DNA of 64,000 nt from Pseudomonas sediminis. GTDB lineage: Bacteria; Pseudomonadota; Gammaproteobacteria; Pseudomonadales; Pseudomonadaceae. The position numbers and the translations under genes were made by a program. Below the pieces are notes generated by a model that saw only the letters and a program-made list of their open reading frames with translations, was not told the DNA's origin and did not search any database. Of the stretch, positions 28,319 through 39,971 are shown in pieces. How positions within the stretch are numbered: position 1 is the stretch's first letter; each line of letters opens with the position of its first letter. Where the stretch lies: positions 620,001-684,000 of the forward strand of contig NZ_CP154631.1 in assembly GCF_039555755.1 (NCBI RefSeq). The letters run 5' to 3'.

Positions 28319-29041
28319 ATGCACAAGCAACACGGTCTTTCCATTATCGAGATGATGGTCGCCCTGCTGATCAGCAGTTTCCTGATCATCGGCATCACCC
28401 AGGTTTACCTGGACAACCGCGAGAACACCCTGTTTCAGCAAAGCCAGGGACAGAATATCGAGAGCGCGCGTTTCTCCATCCTGCTGCTGGAACAAACGCT
28501 GGCCAAGACCGGCTACCGCCGTCGTCCAGATGAAACCATGGAGGCCGCCTTCCCTTCGGCAAGCGGCGGTGCCTGTGACGGTATGGCTGCAGGGCAAGTA
28601 GTCAAACGAGTAAGTGCCAACTCATTTTGCATTCGTTACCAACCCGCCTTCCCCAATGCCCGCACCTGCAGCGGCGACAATATCGTCGGTATTCCGGCCA
28701 GCCCTTATATCGAGGCTGACCCGGTAACAGAGATCTTCAACCTCGCTAACGGCAACCTGACGTGCAATGGCCAAACCATTGCCACCGGAATTGCAGGACT
28801 GGGATTCGACTATGGCGTGAACTATAGCGAAGAAAAGCGTATCACCGAATACGTTCCTGAACCTGCCGAGAACGCCAATATTCGTGCCGTGCAGTTCTCC
28901 GTTATGGCAGCAAGTCCAACCGAAATTAGCAAGAGTGCTGGCAGCCACGTTTATGAATATTGGTTCGGCAACCAGCCTAACGACAAGCGCCTCTACACCA
29001 TGCTATCCAGCAGCGCCAGCATGAGGAATCTGATGCCATGA
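28319..29041 (+). CDS. pilW: PilW, minor pilin
   Basis: Starting at the ATG at 28319 (MHKQHGLSIIEMMVALLISS) gives 240 residues, with prepilin cleavage at HG/LSIIEMM and Glu5 present. An in-frame extension upstream runs through pilV and is not used. QVYLDNRENTLFQQSQGQNIESARF is characteristic of PilW. The stop overlaps the pilX start (ATGA). Confidence 0.92.
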   Translation: MHKQHGLSIIEMMVALLISSFLIIGITQVYLDNRENTLFQQSQGQNIESARFSILLLEQTLAKTGYRRRPDETMEAAFPSASGGACDGMAAGQVVKRVSANSFCIRYQPAFPNARTCSGDNIVGIPASPYIEADPVTEIFNLANGNLTCNGQTIATGIAGLGFDYGVNYSEEKRITEYVPEPAENANIRAVQFSVMAASPTEISKSAGSHVYEYWFGNQPNDKRLYTMLSSSASMRNLMP

Positions 29042-29598
29042 CACAGAATCGCCACCAACTTCTGGGCCAACGACGCCAGCAACAAGGTATTAGCCTGCTG
29101 ATTGCCTTGGTATTCCTGCTGGTCATCACTGTTCTAGCCATAGCCAATATGCGCGAGGTCAGTCTGGAGTCACGAATCACCGGCAACATGATCGAAAGCA
29201 AACAACTGCTGAATGTTGCCGACTCCACGCTTCGCGATGGTGAGCGACGGGTGGTCGAATTTGGCCCGCAGGAACCGACGGATGACTGTGCAGGCCTGGC
29301 TCCGAAAAAGCTCTGCCTACTCAACCGCGACCCTACCTATGCAATCAATGCAACAGATGTCCAGGTTTACTCACCAAATGACGGCACCGAACTCTACGGC
29401 ACCGCTCAGTGGTACGCACAGATTGCACCAGGGGGAGAGCTGCAGGGCGAATCCGAAAACCCGGAATATGGAAACATGTTATTAGGTATCGGGGTATTCC
29501 GCTACGAAGTCAATGGTACTGCCGAAAACAACAATATCAGTAGCGCTGTTCGCTCAACTGTAGCCCTGAACTCAAAGGGTTTGATCGAGAAAAACTAA
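29038..29598 (+). CDS. pilX: PilX, minor pilin
   Basis: 186 residues. The hydrophobic N-terminus follows QQQG/ISLLIALVFLLVITVLAIANM. Position 5 of the mature protein is Ile rather than Glu, as expected for the PilX/GspK type at the pilus tip. The following REVSLESRITGNMIESKQLLNVADS segment is typical of PilX. A 32-bp gap separates it from pilY1. Confidence 0.92.
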   Translation: MTQNRHQLLGQRRQQQGISLLIALVFLLVITVLAIANMREVSLESRITGNMIESKQLLNVADSTLRDGERRVVEFGPQEPTDDCAGLAPKKLCLLNRDPTYAINATDVQVYSPNDGTELYGTAQWYAQIAPGGELQGESENPEYGNMLLGIGVFRYEVNGTAENNNISSAVRSTVALNSKGLIEKN

Positions 29599-29630
29599 GA
29601 CGCCGTCAGCGATTACTTCAGGACAACGCC

Positions 29631-32600
29631 ATGCACAAGCCCACACTTTCAAGCAAATCACTGCTCAGCACTCTAGGCTTTTTTCTCTATTTCGGCTGCA
29701 CCTTTTCAGTCGGCGCCGCAGCGCTCAATATCAGCCAGAAGCCGTTGATTCTCAACGAAACAGTAGCCCCAAACCTTATTCTTACTCTCGACGACTCGGG
29801 AAGTATGCGCTGGGCGTTTGTACCAGACAGTATTAATGGGTTGCACAGCACACGCCGAGCAAAATCGGCCGACTTCAACCCGATGTACTACAATCCATCG
29901 GTAACCTATCGCATCCCCACACGCTATGATAGCGACGGCGACGTCTCAGCAACACCTTATTCCACCAGCTTTACAGCCGCATACAATAATGGCTTTAATA
30001 CTGGCCGAGGAGCATACGACCTTAGCAATTCATATCGAGTCACTTGGACATACGACCCAAAAGGAACGCTACCAACCAACACCTCTTATGGTTACAACAG
30101 CACAGCGAACCGTTTCGGAGCAAACCCTGCCTCCGACTTCAACTTCGACACAAACACCTTTAACCTAAACCTCAGCAACGGACAAACTTCGGCTGTACTC
30201 ACAACAGGCAACACAACATATACTGTCACACGAAACAGTAACAGCAGCTGCACCGCAAGCATCACCTCATACCCTTTACTCAACGTCTACTGCACCATCT
30301 CCAACACAAGTGCAAACAGCGCCACCTTCCGGGTTAGAACCACTGACACACGGACAAGTGGAGTTCCAGCTTACTACTACCTCTACGATGAGTCCCTGGC
30401 CAACTGCAACGCTAGCAAAACCAACGAAAACTGCTATCGGCTGGTCTTTGTTTCCGCCACCTCCGGAAAGCTTCGAACCGATGACAGCGCTGCTGGCACA
30501 GATGAACGCCAAAACTTTGCCATCTGGTATTCGTTTTATCGCAACCGTGCATTGGCGACATTGAGCGCCGCTCAAATCGCATTCTCCGACTTACCGGCAG
30601 AGGTTCGACTAACCTGGCAAAGCCTGGGCAACTGCACGAACTTCAACGGCACCAGCAGTGCTTGCAAGGACAATCGGTTGCGCGAATACACCAGCGCACA
30701 TAAAGGCCAGCTATTTTCCTGGTTTCAAGATCCTCCATTCGATCAAGGCACACCACTACGAATAGCGATGCAAAGAGCTGGCGAATTCCTTAAGAGCCCG
30801 GTTGCTTGGCACAAGTATCCAAATGACTCCAGTCAAACCAACAATGCCGGCAACACTTATGCCTGCCGCCCCAGCTATCACATCATGATGACCGACGGCA
30901 TATGGAACGGCGGGTATAACTCGCCCACCAACACCCTACGCGCAGACCACAGTAACTTTACTCTACCTGACGGCACCAGTTACAACGGAAGCCGCCACCC
31001 TTTTGCAGACGAGACAGAACAAACACTTGCTGACTTGGCAATGCACTACTGGGCTACGGATCTCAACCCAAATCTCTCCAACAGCCTTAGTCCTTATGTT
31101 CCATTCAAAAACGAGATTACGGCGACTCAATACTGGGATCCTCGGAACGACCCAGCGACCTGGCAGCACCTGGTCAACTTCACCATGGGCCTAGGCCTCA
31201 CAAGCGCCTTGAATCAAGCAGGACTGGAATGGGATGAGGGAAAAGGCACATTTGGCGGTACAGGCTATAACAACTTGGCAAGCGGCACCAAAAACTGGCC
31301 TGCCGCAGGTTCAGACAGTGTCAATAACGTCTATGATTTGTGGCACGCGGCAATCAACTCGCGCGGAGAGTTTTTCAGTGTCGACAGTCCAGACGCTATG
31401 GTGCAAGCCTTCAAAGACATCCTGAATCGCATCGCCGACAGAACCGCCTCCGCCGCACGCCCCGCAGTATCGGCATCCTTCGTGTCTGATAATGATGGAA
31501 CCAGCATTCAAAGCAACGTCTACGCGACGCAATTCTCCAGCCAGGACTGGAGTGGCCAACTGATCAAAACCCTGGTCGCCGGTAACGGCGAGCAAACAGT
31601 GCTTTGGAATGCTAAAACAGCCAACCAGAGCATCGACCCAGCCACTCGCAAGGTCATGATGGCAGACACCGGCAACTCAACAAATAAGCTGAAGAACTTC
31701 ACCTGGAACAATCTGGGCTCTATGCAGAACCTGCTAAGCATCGACCCGGAAAGCTTGGTTGGAGCCAGCGATACTCGAGGTGCTGACCGTGTCGCCTATA
31801 TTCGTGGAGACCGCAGTAAAGAGGGCTCAGCCAGTCCCTTGTTCCGCACCCGTAGCACTGTACTGGGCGACATCGTCAACTCCAGCCCAGTCGTTGTCGG
31901 CACTCCTGGCTATCTAGCTTATCTGGCCGACGCGATCGAAAACCCTGGCGGCGACAATAGCAGCTATAAAAGCTACGCTGCATTCCGCACTGCAAACCAA
32001 AAATCGGCTCGAAAGGAAATGATCTATGTAGGCGGTAACGATGGCATGTTGCACGGTTTCAATGCAGCAACCGGCCAGGAAGAGTTTGCCTTTATCCCGA
32101 CCGAAGTAATCAAGAACCTCTATCGCTTAACCGGCCAAAACTATACCGGTGCGGAACACCGCTATTTCGTCGATGGCTCACCTATCGTTCGCGACGTTTA
32201 TTTCGGCGACGGTAACGGCGAAGGTTGGCGCACAGTACTAGTCGGCACCCTTCGTGCCGGCGGCAAGTCTTTGTTTGCATTGGACATCACCGATCCAGAA
32301 AACATCAAACTGCTTTGGGAGTTTGACTCGACTACCGACACTGATCTTGGCTACACCTTCGCTCAACCGGAGATCGTGCGGCTACATTCGGGACAGTGGG
32401 CAGTGCTGATGGGTAATGGTTACAACAGCACCAACGACAAGGCTGCCTTGATGATCATCGACATCAAAAGCGGCAACCTGCTGAAGAAGCTCACCGTACC
32501 CGACGTCGTCGAGAATAACGTAACTTTACCGAATGGCCTCTCCAGCGTACGAGGCGCAGACAACAACGGTGATGGACTAGTCGATTATGCCTATGCCGGG

Positions 32601-33590
32601 GATCTGCAAGGAAACCTGTGGCGCTTTGATCTGCTACCGACTGAAAGTACGCCAGCCGGGACAGACCCCTTCTCGCGGACACTGGAAGCCCTCGAGAATG
32701 TCACCGTCGATGACTTCAAGATAGCCTACGGTGGCAAGCCATTATTTACTGCAAAAGACTCGAAGAGCGGTGTATTGAAACGCCAGGCGATCACCATTCA
32801 ACCCTCTCTGGTTCGCCACCCGAGCTCTTACGGCTATCTGGTTCTAGTAGGTACCGGCAAGTACATCGAGAACAGCGATGCGAATGTCGATACGAGTCGA
32901 GCCATGACCCTTTATGGCATCTGGGATCGCAACACCAAGCGCCAATCGACCACTGACAATACGCCTAGAGCCACTGACCGCAGCCAACTGCAGAAACAGC
33001 AGTTTACCGATCAGGTCGATGGCGCCGTGATCGGCGACGAAAACCAAAGCGCGCAGAATGACATCCGCTTGCTTAGCCAAAATCAGGTTCAATGGTTCAA
33101 GACACCGACCCCGAATGACCCGAATCCTCCCGTAGCCCCGAAAGACGATGCTTCAGTCAACCTGTGGGGCTGGGCATTGGACATGGCAGTGGAAGGCTCC
33201 GGAGGGCAGAAGCTGACCGGCGAGATGATCATCAACAATATGGCTGCACGTGGCTCGACGCTGTTCCTCAGCAGCCTCACCCCAAACCAGGATCCTTGCC
33301 AGGCCGGCGCTGACACTTGGTTCTATGCAATCGATGCATTTACCGGCGGCCGTACCAAATTCAACGTGCTCGACCTTAATAACGACAAGATGGTGAGCCC
33401 ACTAGACGCTTATGGTGATGCGAAGAGCGTGGTCTCCGGCGTACGCTTCCCGGCAGTCGGCGGTTTCACTCTGGCACCGGGCAACAAAGTATTCGGCAGC
33501 GACGGCGCCTCCGACCCGGCCACCGTCGGTGACGACCCCAATAGTAGCGGCCGCCAGAGCTGGCATATCGTGCCGGAGGAGTTTCAATGA
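29631..33590 (+). CDS. pilY1: PilY1, pilus tip adhesin and mechanosensor
   Basis: Large secreted pilus-tip protein, 1319 residues, longer than my recollection of ~1160 for P. aeruginosa. It has a signal peptide (SVGAAA, ~residue 30) and a von Willebrand A domain with the MIDAS start DDSGSM (D54, S56, S58). The C-terminal beta-propeller holds a calcium loop [15 protein letters not shown] from residue 977, and a second EF-hand-like loop [12 protein letters not shown] begins near 1246. The first third is T/S/N-rich and visibly AT-richer; I count about 49% G+C over 30001-30300. The stop overlaps pilE (ATGA). Confidence 0.94.
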   Translation: MHKPTLSSKSLLSTLGFFLYFGCTFSVGAAALNISQKPLILNETVAPNLILTLDDSGSMRWAFVPDSINGLHSTRRAKSADFNPMYYNPSVTYRIPTRYDSDGDVSATPYSTSFTAAYNNGFNTGRGAYDLSNSYRVTWTYDPKGTLPTNTSYGYNSTANRFGANPASDFNFDTNTFNLNLSNGQTSAVLTTGNTTYTVTRNSNSSCTASITSYPLLNVYCTISNTSANSATFRVRTTDTRTSGVPAYYYLYDESLANCNASKTNENCYRLVFVSATSGKLRTDDSAAGTDERQNFAIWYSFYRNRALATLSAAQIAFSDLPAEVRLTWQSLGNCTNFNGTSSACKDNRLREYTSAHKGQLFSWFQDPPFDQGTPLRIAMQRAGEFLKSPVAWHKYPNDSSQTNNAGNTYACRPSYHIMMTDGIWNGGYNSPTNTLRADHSNFTLPDGTSYNGSRHPFADETEQTLADLAMHYWATDLNPNLSNSLSPYVPFKNEITATQYWDPRNDPATWQHLVNFTMGLGLTSALNQAGLEWDEGKGTFGGTGYNNLASGTKNWPAAGSDSVNNVYDLWHAAINSRGEFFSVDSPDAMVQAFKDILNRIADRTASAARPAVSASFVSDNDGTSIQSNVYATQFSSQDWSGQLIKTLVAGNGEQTVLWNAKTANQSIDPATRKVMMADTGNSTNKLKNFTWNNLGSMQNLLSIDPESLVGASDTRGADRVAYIRGDRSKEGSASPLFRTRSTVLGDIVNSSPVVVGTPGYLAYLADAIENPGGDNSSYKSYAAFRTANQKSARKEMIYVGGNDGMLHGFNAATGQEEFAFIPTEVIKNLYRLTGQNYTGAEHRYFVDGSPIVRDVYFGDGNGEGWRTVLVGTLRAGGKSLFALDITDPENIKLLWEFDSTTDTDLGYTFAQPEIVRLHSGQWAVLMGNGYNSTNDKAALMIIDIKSGNLLKKLTVPDVVENNVTLPNGLSSVRGADNNGDGLVDYAYAGDLQGNLWRFDLLPTESTPAGTDPFSRTLEALENVTVDDFKIAYGGKPLFTAKDSKSGVLKRQAITIQPSLVRHPSSYGYLVLVGTGKYIENSDANVDTSRAMTLYGIWDRNTKRQSTTDNTPRATDRSQLQKQQFTDQVDGAVIGDENQSAQNDIRLLSQNQVQWFKTPTPNDPNPPVAPKDDASVNLWGWALDMAVEGSGGQKLTGEMIINNMAARGSTLFLSSLTPNQDPCQAGADTWFYAIDAFTGGRTKFNVLDLNNDKMVSPLDAYGDAKSVVSGVRFPAVGGFTLAPGNKVFGSDGASDPATVGDDPNSSGRQSWHIVPEEFQ

Positions 33591-34054
33591 TTACGACTCA
33601 ACAGCGCGGTTTTACGCTGATCGAACTCATGATAGTGGTGGCGATCGTCGGCATCCTGGCGGCAATCGCTATCCCCAACTATCAGGAGTACATCACGCGC
33701 AGCAAAAGGGCCGAGGGTATGGCGCTGCTGCAAGAGATGGCCGCACGCCAGGAGCGGTTTTACGCGCAGAACAACGGCTACGTGACCAATAACGCCAATA
33801 TCGGCCAGTTGGTCAGTAATGCCGCGCAAGTCGTCGGCGCAGGCGCCGCGGCACGAATACGCTCGGAGAACGACTACTACCGAGTAGGTGTGGCCAGCGC
33901 AGCGGGGGATGGGGGCTACACCCTGACAGCCAGCCCAAACGCACCAACTTTCAGCGATGCTGCCTGCGGCAATCTCACCCTGAGCGCCATCGGCGTCAAA
34001 GGCCGCAGCGCCAGTGGCTCGGGCGCCAAAACCGTAGAACAGTGCTGGAAATAA
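33587..34054 (+). CDS. pilE: PilE, minor pilin
   Basis: 155 residues with canonical type IVa processing, [31 protein letters not shown], then [25 protein letters not shown] as in PilE. A C-terminal disulfide is likely between AACGNL and VEQCWK. Its ATG overlaps the pilY1 stop, so the pilY2 gene found between them in P. aeruginosa is absent. Confidence 0.93.
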   Translation: MITTQQRGFTLIELMIVVAIVGILAAIAIPNYQEYITRSKRAEGMALLQEMAARQERFYAQNNGYVTNNANIGQLVSNAAQVVGAGAAARIRSENDYYRVGVASAAGDGGYTLTASPNAPTFSDAACGNLTLSAIGVKGRSASGSGAKTVEQCWK

Positions 34055-34094
34055 TGGCTTGATCGGCGGGAGCCACTGGCCCCCGCCTACTCGT

Positions 34095-35039
34095 TCACAC
34101 CTGCCTGACCCGCAACTCCTTGGGCATGGAGAACGTCACGTTCTCCGGCCGCCCATCCAACTCCGTCTCCCCTTCCGCCCCCCAGGCGCGCAGTTGATCC
34201 ACCACCCCACGCACTAGAACCTCCGGCGCAGAAGCACCAGCGGTGATACCAACACCCTTCACCCTTTCGAACCATTCGCTTTTGAGATCCTCGGCGCCAT
34301 CGATCAGGTAGGCCGGCGTGCCCATGCGTTCGGCCAGTTCACGCAGGCGGTTGGAGTTGGAACTGTTGGGGCTGCCAACGACCAGCAGCACGTCGCACTC
34401 GCTGGCCAATTGCTTGACCGCATCCTGGCGGTTCTGCGTGGCGTAGCAGATGTCGTCCTTGCGCGGGCCACCAATAGCGGGGAACTTGGCGCGCAGCGCG
34501 TCGATCACTTTGCTGGTGTCATCCATGGACAAGGTGGTCTGGGTGACGAATGCAAGGTTCTCGGGGTTGCGCACCTGCAGTTCGGCGACGTCGACCTCGT
34601 CCTCGACCAGGTAGATGGCGCCGCCGTTGCTGGCGTCGTACTGGCCCATGGTGCCTTCGACTTCCGGGTGACCTTCGTGGCCGATGAGGATGCACTCACG
34701 GCCTTCCCGGCTGTAACGCACCACTTCCATATGCACCTTGGTCACCAGCGGGCAGGTGGCGTCGAACACCTTGAGGCCACGTCGCGCCGCCTCGTCGCGC
34801 ACGGCCTTGGACACGCCATGGGCACTGAAGATGACGATGACATCATCCGGCACCTGATCCAGCTCTTCGACGAATACCGCGCCGCGCGCGCGCAGGTCCT
34901 CGACCACGAACTTGTTGTGCACCACTTCATGGCGCACGTAGATCGGCGGGCCGAAGACTTCCAGGGCGCGGTTGACGATTTCGATGGCACGGTCGACGCC
35001 GGCGCAGAAGCCACGGGGATTGGCGAGTTTGATATGCAT
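34095..35039 (-). CDS. ispH: IspH, 4-hydroxy-3-methylbut-2-enyl diphosphate reductase
   Basis: Last enzyme of the MEP isoprenoid pathway, a 4Fe-4S protein. The ATG at 35039 gives [18 protein letters not shown] and 314 residues, matching the family. The three cluster cysteines are C12 in RGFCAGV, one in DATCPLV and one in [10 protein letters not shown]. Other conserved parts are HGVS and [11 protein letters not shown]. It converges on pilE. Confidence 0.96.
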   Translation of the reverse strand: MHIKLANPRGFCAGVDRAIEIVNRALEVFGPPIYVRHEVVHNKFVVEDLRARGAVFVEELDQVPDDVIVIFSAHGVSKAVRDEAARRGLKVFDATCPLVTKVHMEVVRYSREGRECILIGHEGHPEVEGTMGQYDASNGGAIYLVEDEVDVAELQVRNPENLAFVTQTTLSMDDTSKVIDALRAKFPAIGGPRKDDICYATQNRQDAVKQLASECDVLLVVGSPNSSNSNRLRELAERMGTPAYLIDGAEDLKSEWFERVKGVGITAGASAPEVLVRGVVDQLRAWGAEGETELDGRPENVTFSMPKELRVRQV

Positions 35040-35132
35040 GCTGGCTGTCTCGGTATTGATCGGGGATCGCACGACGCTATGGTTCGATCCCGGAAAGGTA
35101 CAGCCTGCGCGGGATCAGGGCAGGCTGCAACA

Positions 35133-35162
35133 AGAGCTTCGCGGCTGAAGCCGCTCCTACAA
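35133..35162 (-). repeat. Half REP element
   Basis: GCTTCGCGGCTGAAGCCGCTCCTACA matches, on the opposite strand, the TGTAGGAGCGGCTTCAGCC class of Pseudomonas REPs. It sits between the start of ispH and the end of fkpB. Confidence 0.65.
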
Positions 35163-35177
35163 GAGCGGCAGCACGGG

Positions 35178-35615
35178 CTAGAGCGCCTTGACTTCGATGA
35201 TTTCCACATCGAAGTCAAGCACCTTGCCGGCCAGCGGGTGGTTGAAGTCGATGGTGACCTGCTTGTCGTCGAACGCCTTGACTACACCCGGCAGCTCGGC
35301 ATTGGCGGCGTCGTTGAAGATCACCAGCAGGCCTTCGGAGAGCTCCATGCCCTCGAACTGGCTGCGCGGCATGATCTGCACGTTCTGTGGGTTGGGCTGG
35401 CCGAAGCCCTGCTCCGGTTGTACCTGCACGCTGCGCTTGTCGCCAGCCTTGAAGCCGTACAGCGCCTGTTCGAAACCAGGCAGCAGGTTGCCGTCGCCGA
35501 CTTTGAAGGTCGCCGGTTGCTTGTCGAAGGTACTGTCGATCACATCGCCGTTTTCCAGCTTGAGGGCGAAATGCAGGGTCACTTCCCTGTCCGGACCGAT
35601 GCGTACGTCTGTCAT
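35178..35615 (-). CDS. fkpB: FkpB (SlpA-like), FKBP-type peptidyl-prolyl isomerase
   Basis: 145-residue cytoplasmic prolyl isomerase with the SlpA-type arrangement. The FKBP strand VTLHFALKLENGDVIDSTF and LLPGFEQALYGFKAGDKRSV lead into an inserted flap domain, PEQGFGQPNPQNVQIMPRSQF. The ATG at 35615 overlaps the lspA stop at 35612 (ATGA). The conserved order ileS-lspA-fkpB-ispH supports the call. Confidence 0.94.
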   Translation of the reverse strand: MTDVRIGPDREVTLHFALKLENGDVIDSTFDKQPATFKVGDGNLLPGFEQALYGFKAGDKRSVQVQPEQGFGQPNPQNVQIMPRSQFEGMELSEGLLVIFNDAANAELPGVVKAFDDKQVTIDFNHPLAGKVLDFDVEIIEVKAL

Positions 35616-36121
35616 TGCGCAGCCTCCTTCGCGGACTTGTCGCTCTTGAACATATCCAGCGCCAGCAGGATGGCGCCGATGGTGATGAAGGTGTCGGCCA
35701 GGTTGAATGCCGGGAAGAACCAGCGGCTCTGCCAATGCACCAGAATGAAGTCGACCACATGGCCAAGCACCACGCGGTCATACAGATTGCCCAGCGCGCC
35801 GCCCAGGACCATGGCCAGCGCCACGGCCAGCAGGGTCTCGTGACGCTTGAGGCGCTTGAGCCAGATCACCAGCACCACGCTGACGACTATGGCGATGGCG
35901 GCGAATAACCAGCGCTGCCAGCCCGCGGCATCGGCCAGAAAGCTGAAGGCCGCGCCGGTGTTGTAGGCCAGGGTCCAGTCGAAGTAACCCGGAATGACTT
36001 CGATACGCTGATACATGCTCAGCGTGCCCTCGAAGATGTCCTTGGTCACCCGGTCGACCACCAGGATCAGCACGCTCAGCACCAACCAGGGCAGATGCCC
36101 GAAACGCGAGGACTCAGGCAT
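35612..36121 (-). CDS. lspA: LspA, lipoprotein signal peptidase
   Basis: Inner-membrane aspartic peptidase that cleaves prolipoproteins, 169 residues with four transmembrane helices. The catalytic aspartates lie in [14 protein letters not shown] and [11 protein letters not shown]. The N-terminal part includes VDRVTKD and the YNTGAAFSF segment typical of LspA. It starts within the end of ileS (8-base overlap). Confidence 0.96.
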   Translation of the reverse strand: MPESSRFGHLPWLVLSVLILVVDRVTKDIFEGTLSMYQRIEVIPGYFDWTLAYNTGAAFSFLADAAGWQRWLFAAIAIVVSVVLVIWLKRLKRHETLLAVALAMVLGGALGNLYDRVVLGHVVDFILVHWQSRWFFPAFNLADTFITIGAILLALDMFKSDKSAKEAAQ

Positions 36122-38945
36122 GCTTGCGCACCTCTCCCTCGCCTTCGATGTTGCTCACGCAACGGCCGCACAGCTCCGGATGTTCAGCATGACTGCCGAC
36201 ATCGGCGCGGAAGTGCCAGCAACGGCCGCACTTGGCGTGGGCGGACTTGAGGATCTTCAGCTTCAGGCCTTCGACCTCGGTCACCACCGCATCGGCCGGC
36301 GCATCGGCCAGCGGCGCGGTCTGCGCCGCCGAGGTGATCAGGGCGAAACGCAGCTCGTCGCCGAGCTTGGCCAGGTCGGCCTGTTTGGCCTCGTCGCAGA
36401 ACAGGGTGACCTCGGCCTGCAGGCTGGCACCGATGGCCTTGGCCGTACGCAGGTTCTCCAGCTCTTTGTTGACCGCGGCCTTGACCTCCATCACGCGGTC
36501 CCAATAGGCGCGGTCCAGTTCGAAGCCTTCCGGCAGGCGCTGCAGACCGGTGTACCAGGTATTGAGCATCACCGACTCGTTGCGCTCGCCCGGCAGGAAC
36601 TGCCAGATTTCCTCGGCGGTAAAGGCCAGGATCGGCGCGATCCAGCGCACCAGCGCCTCGCTGATGTGGAACAGCGCGCTCTGGCAGGAGCGGCGTGCCA
36701 CGCTGTCGGCGGCGGTGGTGTACTGGCGGTCCTTGATGATGTCCAGGTAGAAGCCGCCCAGCTCCTGCACGCAGAAGTTGTGCACCTTGGAATACACGTT
36801 CCAGAAGCGGTAGTCGGCGTACGCCTCGATGATCTCTTCCTGCAGGCGCAGGGCCGCGTCGACGGCCCAGCGGTCGAGGTCGAGCATCTGCTCGAGCTGC
36901 AGCAGATCCTTGGCCGGATCGAAACCGTTGAGGTTGGCCAACATGAAGCGCGCGGTGTTGCGGATACGCCGGTAGGCATCGGCACTGCGCTGCAGGATCA
37001 CCTTGGACACGGCCATCTCACCGGAGTAGTCGGTGGAGGCGACCCACAGGCGCATGATGTCGGCGCCCAGGCTGTCGTTGACCTCCTGCGGGGCGACCAC
37101 GTTGCCGAGGGACTTGGACATCTTGCGGCCGTTCTCGTCGACCACGAAGCCGTGAGTCAGCAGCGCCTTGTACGGCGCGTGACCATCGATGGCGCTGCCG
37201 GTCAGCAGGGAGGAGTGGAACCAGCCACGATGCTGATCCGAACCTTCGAGGTACAGATCGGCGCGCGGGCCGTCGGTGTGACCCATGTCGTGGGAGCCGC
37301 GCAGCACGTGCCAGTGCGTGGTACCGGAGTCGAACCACACATCGAGGGTGTCGTTGATCTTGTCGTAGTCAGCTGCTTCAGCGCCAAGCAGCTCGGGGCC
37401 GTCGAGTTTGAACCAGGCTTCGATGCCCTCTTGCTCGACGCGCTTGGCGACCTCTTCCATCAGCTCGACAGTGCGCGGGTGCAGCTCGCCAGTGGCCTTG
37501 TGCAGGAAGAACGGGATCGGCACGCCCCAGTTGCGCTGACGCGAGATGCACCAGTCAGGACGACCGGCGATCATGCTGTGCAGGCGCGCCTGGCCCCAGG
37601 CCGGGACGAACTGAGTCTGCTCGATGGCTGCCAGCGCACGCTCACGCAGAGGCGCACCTTGCTTCGGCTGGGTATCCATGCCGACGAACCATTGTGCGGT
37701 GGCGCGGTAGATCAGCGGCGTCTTGTGACGCCAGCAGTGCATGTAGCTGTGCTGGATTGGCTGATGCTTGAGCAGCGCACCGACTTCGGCAAGCTTCTCG
37801 ACGATGGCCGGGTTGGCCTTCCAGATGAACTGACCGCCGAAGAACGGCAGCTCCGGGGTGTATACGCCATTGCTCTGCACCGGGCTAAGAATGTCGTCAT
37901 TGCTCATACCGTAGGCTTTGCAGGTACGGAAGTCGTCCTCACCATAAGCCGGCGCCGAGTGGACGATGCCGGTACCGGCGCCCAGCTCGACGTATTCGGC
38001 CAGGTACACCGGCGAGAAACGCTCGTAGAACGGATGACGGAAACGGATCAGATCCAGTGCGGCGCCCTGCGCGGTCGCGATCACCTGACCTTGCAGACCG
38101 TAACGCTGCAGGCAGGACTCGACCAGTTCTTCAGCCAGCAGCAGGAGACGCTCGCCGGTGTCGACCAGCGCGTAGGTGAACTCCGGATGCACGTTGAGCG
38201 CCTGGTTGGCCGGGATGGTCCAGGGCGTGGTGGTCCAGATGACGATGGCGGCCGGTTTGCTCAGCTCGCTGAGGCCAAAGGCGGCGGCCAGCTTGTCTGC
38301 ATCTTCGATTGGGAAGGCAACGTCGATGGCATCGGACTTCTTGTCCTGATACTCCACCTCGGCCTCGGCCAGCGCCGAGCCGCAGTCGAAGCACCAGTTC
38401 ACCGGCTTCAGGCCCTTGAACACGAAGCCCTGCTTGACCATCTCGGCCAGGGCGCGAATCTCGCCGGCCTCGTTGGCGAAATCCATGGTCTTGTAAGGGT
38501 TGTCCCAGTCACCCAGCACGCCGAGGCGGATGAAATCGGCCTTCTGCCCTTCGATCTGCTCGCCGGCATAGGTGCGGCAACGCTCACGGGTCAGGTCCGC
38601 CGGCTGATTCTTGCCGAAGGTGGTTTCGACCTTGTGCTCAATCGGCAGGCCATGGCAGTCCCAGCCTGGGACATAGGGCGCGTCGAAGCCGGCCAGGGTC
38701 TTGGAACGGGTGATGATGTCCTTGAGGATCTTGTTCACCGCATGACCGATGTGGATGCTGCCGTTGGCATAGGGTGGGCCGTCGTGCAGGACGAACTTCG
38801 GCCGATCTTCGCCAATCTTGCGCAGCTTGCTATACAGACCAATCTCGTTCCAGCGCTGCAGGGTCTGCGGCTCGCGTTGCGGCAGGCCGGCCTTCATCGG
38901 GAACTGGGTATCGGGCAGGTTCAGCGTAGCTTTGTAGTCGGTCAT
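36114..38945 (-). CDS. ileS: IleS, isoleucyl-tRNA synthetase
   Basis: Class I aminoacyl-tRNA synthetase, 943 residues from the ATG at 38945 ([13 protein letters not shown]). HIGH is at residues 65-68, KMSKS at about 608-612, and a C-terminal zinc site KCGRCWHFR...CGRC. The start overlaps the ribF stop (ATGA). Length is typical of the bacterial IleS1 form. A long open frame on the opposite strand is a shadow of its codon bias. Confidence 0.97.
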   Translation of the reverse strand: MTDYKATLNLPDTQFPMKAGLPQREPQTLQRWNEIGLYSKLRKIGEDRPKFVLHDGPPYANGSIHIGHAVNKILKDIITRSKTLAGFDAPYVPGWDCHGLPIEHKVETTFGKNQPADLTRERCRTYAGEQIEGQKADFIRLGVLGDWDNPYKTMDFANEAGEIRALAEMVKQGFVFKGLKPVNWCFDCGSALAEAEVEYQDKKSDAIDVAFPIEDADKLAAAFGLSELSKPAAIVIWTTTPWTIPANQALNVHPEFTYALVDTGERLLLLAEELVESCLQRYGLQGQVIATAQGAALDLIRFRHPFYERFSPVYLAEYVELGAGTGIVHSAPAYGEDDFRTCKAYGMSNDDILSPVQSNGVYTPELPFFGGQFIWKANPAIVEKLAEVGALLKHQPIQHSYMHCWRHKTPLIYRATAQWFVGMDTQPKQGAPLRERALAAIEQTQFVPAWGQARLHSMIAGRPDWCISRQRNWGVPIPFFLHKATGELHPRTVELMEEVAKRVEQEGIEAWFKLDGPELLGAEAADYDKINDTLDVWFDSGTTHWHVLRGSHDMGHTDGPRADLYLEGSDQHRGWFHSSLLTGSAIDGHAPYKALLTHGFVVDENGRKMSKSLGNVVAPQEVNDSLGADIMRLWVASTDYSGEMAVSKVILQRSADAYRRIRNTARFMLANLNGFDPAKDLLQLEQMLDLDRWAVDAALRLQEEIIEAYADYRFWNVYSKVHNFCVQELGGFYLDIIKDRQYTTAADSVARRSCQSALFHISEALVRWIAPILAFTAEEIWQFLPGERNESVMLNTWYTGLQRLPEGFELDRAYWDRVMEVKAAVNKELENLRTAKAIGASLQAEVTLFCDEAKQADLAKLGDELRFALITSAAQTAPLADAPADAVVTEVEGLKLKILKSAHAKCGRCWHFRADVGSHAEHPELCGRCVSNIEGEGEVRKHA

Positions 38946-39892
38946 TTCGGGCTCTTCATCAGCGGGTGGCTCTGCCAATATTCACGGGCAGCGGCGATAT
39001 CAGCGGCAATCGCCGCCTTCAGGGCCTCCAGCGAGGCGAAACGCTGCTCATCACGCAGCTTGTGGTGGAAAGCCACCGAGAGACGCCGGCCATACAGATC
39101 GCCGGCAAAATCCAGAAGATGCACTTCCAGATGGGCGCTGCCGTCACCGGCAACGCTGGGGCGCACGCCGATATTGGCGACACCCGGTTGAATCACGCCA
39201 TCGACTTCACAGCTCACCAGATAAACACCGGTCAGCGGAACCTTGCGCCGCTTGAGCTGGATATTGGCCGTTGGTGCATCGAGCTGGCGACCGAGCTTCT
39301 GCCCGTGCAAGACCCTGCCGGCGATGCGGAACGGCCGGCCGAGCAAGGCTTCTGCCAGTTCGAAATCGCCATCGGCCAGGGCCTGACGCACGCGCGTGCT
39401 GCTGACTCGGCCACCGAGCACTTCGACCGTGGTCGAAGCATCGACGCTGAAGCCGTAACGCTGGCCGGCGGCCTTGAGAAATTCGAAATCGCCGGCGCGG
39501 TCGCAGCCGAAGCGGAAATCGTCGCCGATTTCCAGATCCTTCACGCCAAGGCCATCAACCAGCACACGCTGGACGAACTCGGCAGCCGACAGCTCGCGCA
39601 GGCGGCGGTTGAAGGCCAGGCACAGCACCATGTCGACGCCTTCGGCGGCCAACAGGGCGAGCTTGTCACGCAGGCGGGTCAGACGCGCCGGCGCGGTGTC
39701 CGGGCCGAAGAATTCACGCGGCTGCGGCTCGAAGATCACCACACAGCTGGGCACGGCCAATTCCGCAGCACGCTCACGCAGGCGCGCCAGGATGGCCTGG
39801 TGCCCACGATGAACGCCGTCGAAATTACCGATGGTGACCACACAGCCCCGCGCCTGGGGCTGCAGGTTATGAAGACCTCGAACCAGCTGCAT
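38942..39892 (-). CDS. ribF: RibF, bifunctional riboflavin kinase / FAD synthetase
   Basis: Makes FMN and FAD. The ATG at 39892 ([31 protein letters not shown]) gives 316 residues. [10 protein letters not shown] is the nucleotidyltransferase signature. The C-terminal kinase domain has [20 protein letters not shown] with PTANI, the riboflavin kinase motif. It is upstream of ileS in the conserved cluster. Confidence 0.96.
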   Translation of the reverse strand: MQLVRGLHNLQPQARGCVVTIGNFDGVHRGHQAILARLRERAAELAVPSCVVIFEPQPREFFGPDTAPARLTRLRDKLALLAAEGVDMVLCLAFNRRLRELSAAEFVQRVLVDGLGVKDLEIGDDFRFGCDRAGDFEFLKAAGQRYGFSVDASTTVEVLGGRVSSTRVRQALADGDFELAEALLGRPFRIAGRVLHGQKLGRQLDAPTANIQLKRRKVPLTGVYLVSCEVDGVIQPGVANIGVRPSVAGDGSAHLEVHLLDFAGDLYGRRLSVAFHHKLRDEQRFASLEALKAAIAADIAAAREYWQSHPLMKSPK

Positions 39893-39971
39893 AGCACGCT
39901 TCTTGTTCACAAAGTGGCCGATTATACGCACAGCACGCCATGCACAACAGGCATCGCGATGGGTGAAATCG

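Noticed and set aside
34070..34092. Hairpin between pilE and ispH as an intrinsic terminator
   Set aside because: GGCGGGAGCCA and TGGCCCCCGCC can pair, but the stem is imperfect and no T-run follows on either strand.
36015..39191. A 1058-codon open frame on the + strand opposite lspA-ileS-ribF
   Set aside because: It is the complement of the well-supported ileS gene, has no recognisable domains and no ribosome-binding site. Long antisense frames are expected from the codon bias of high-G+C genes; similar ones opposite algX, algI, algA and bamD were rejected for the same reason.
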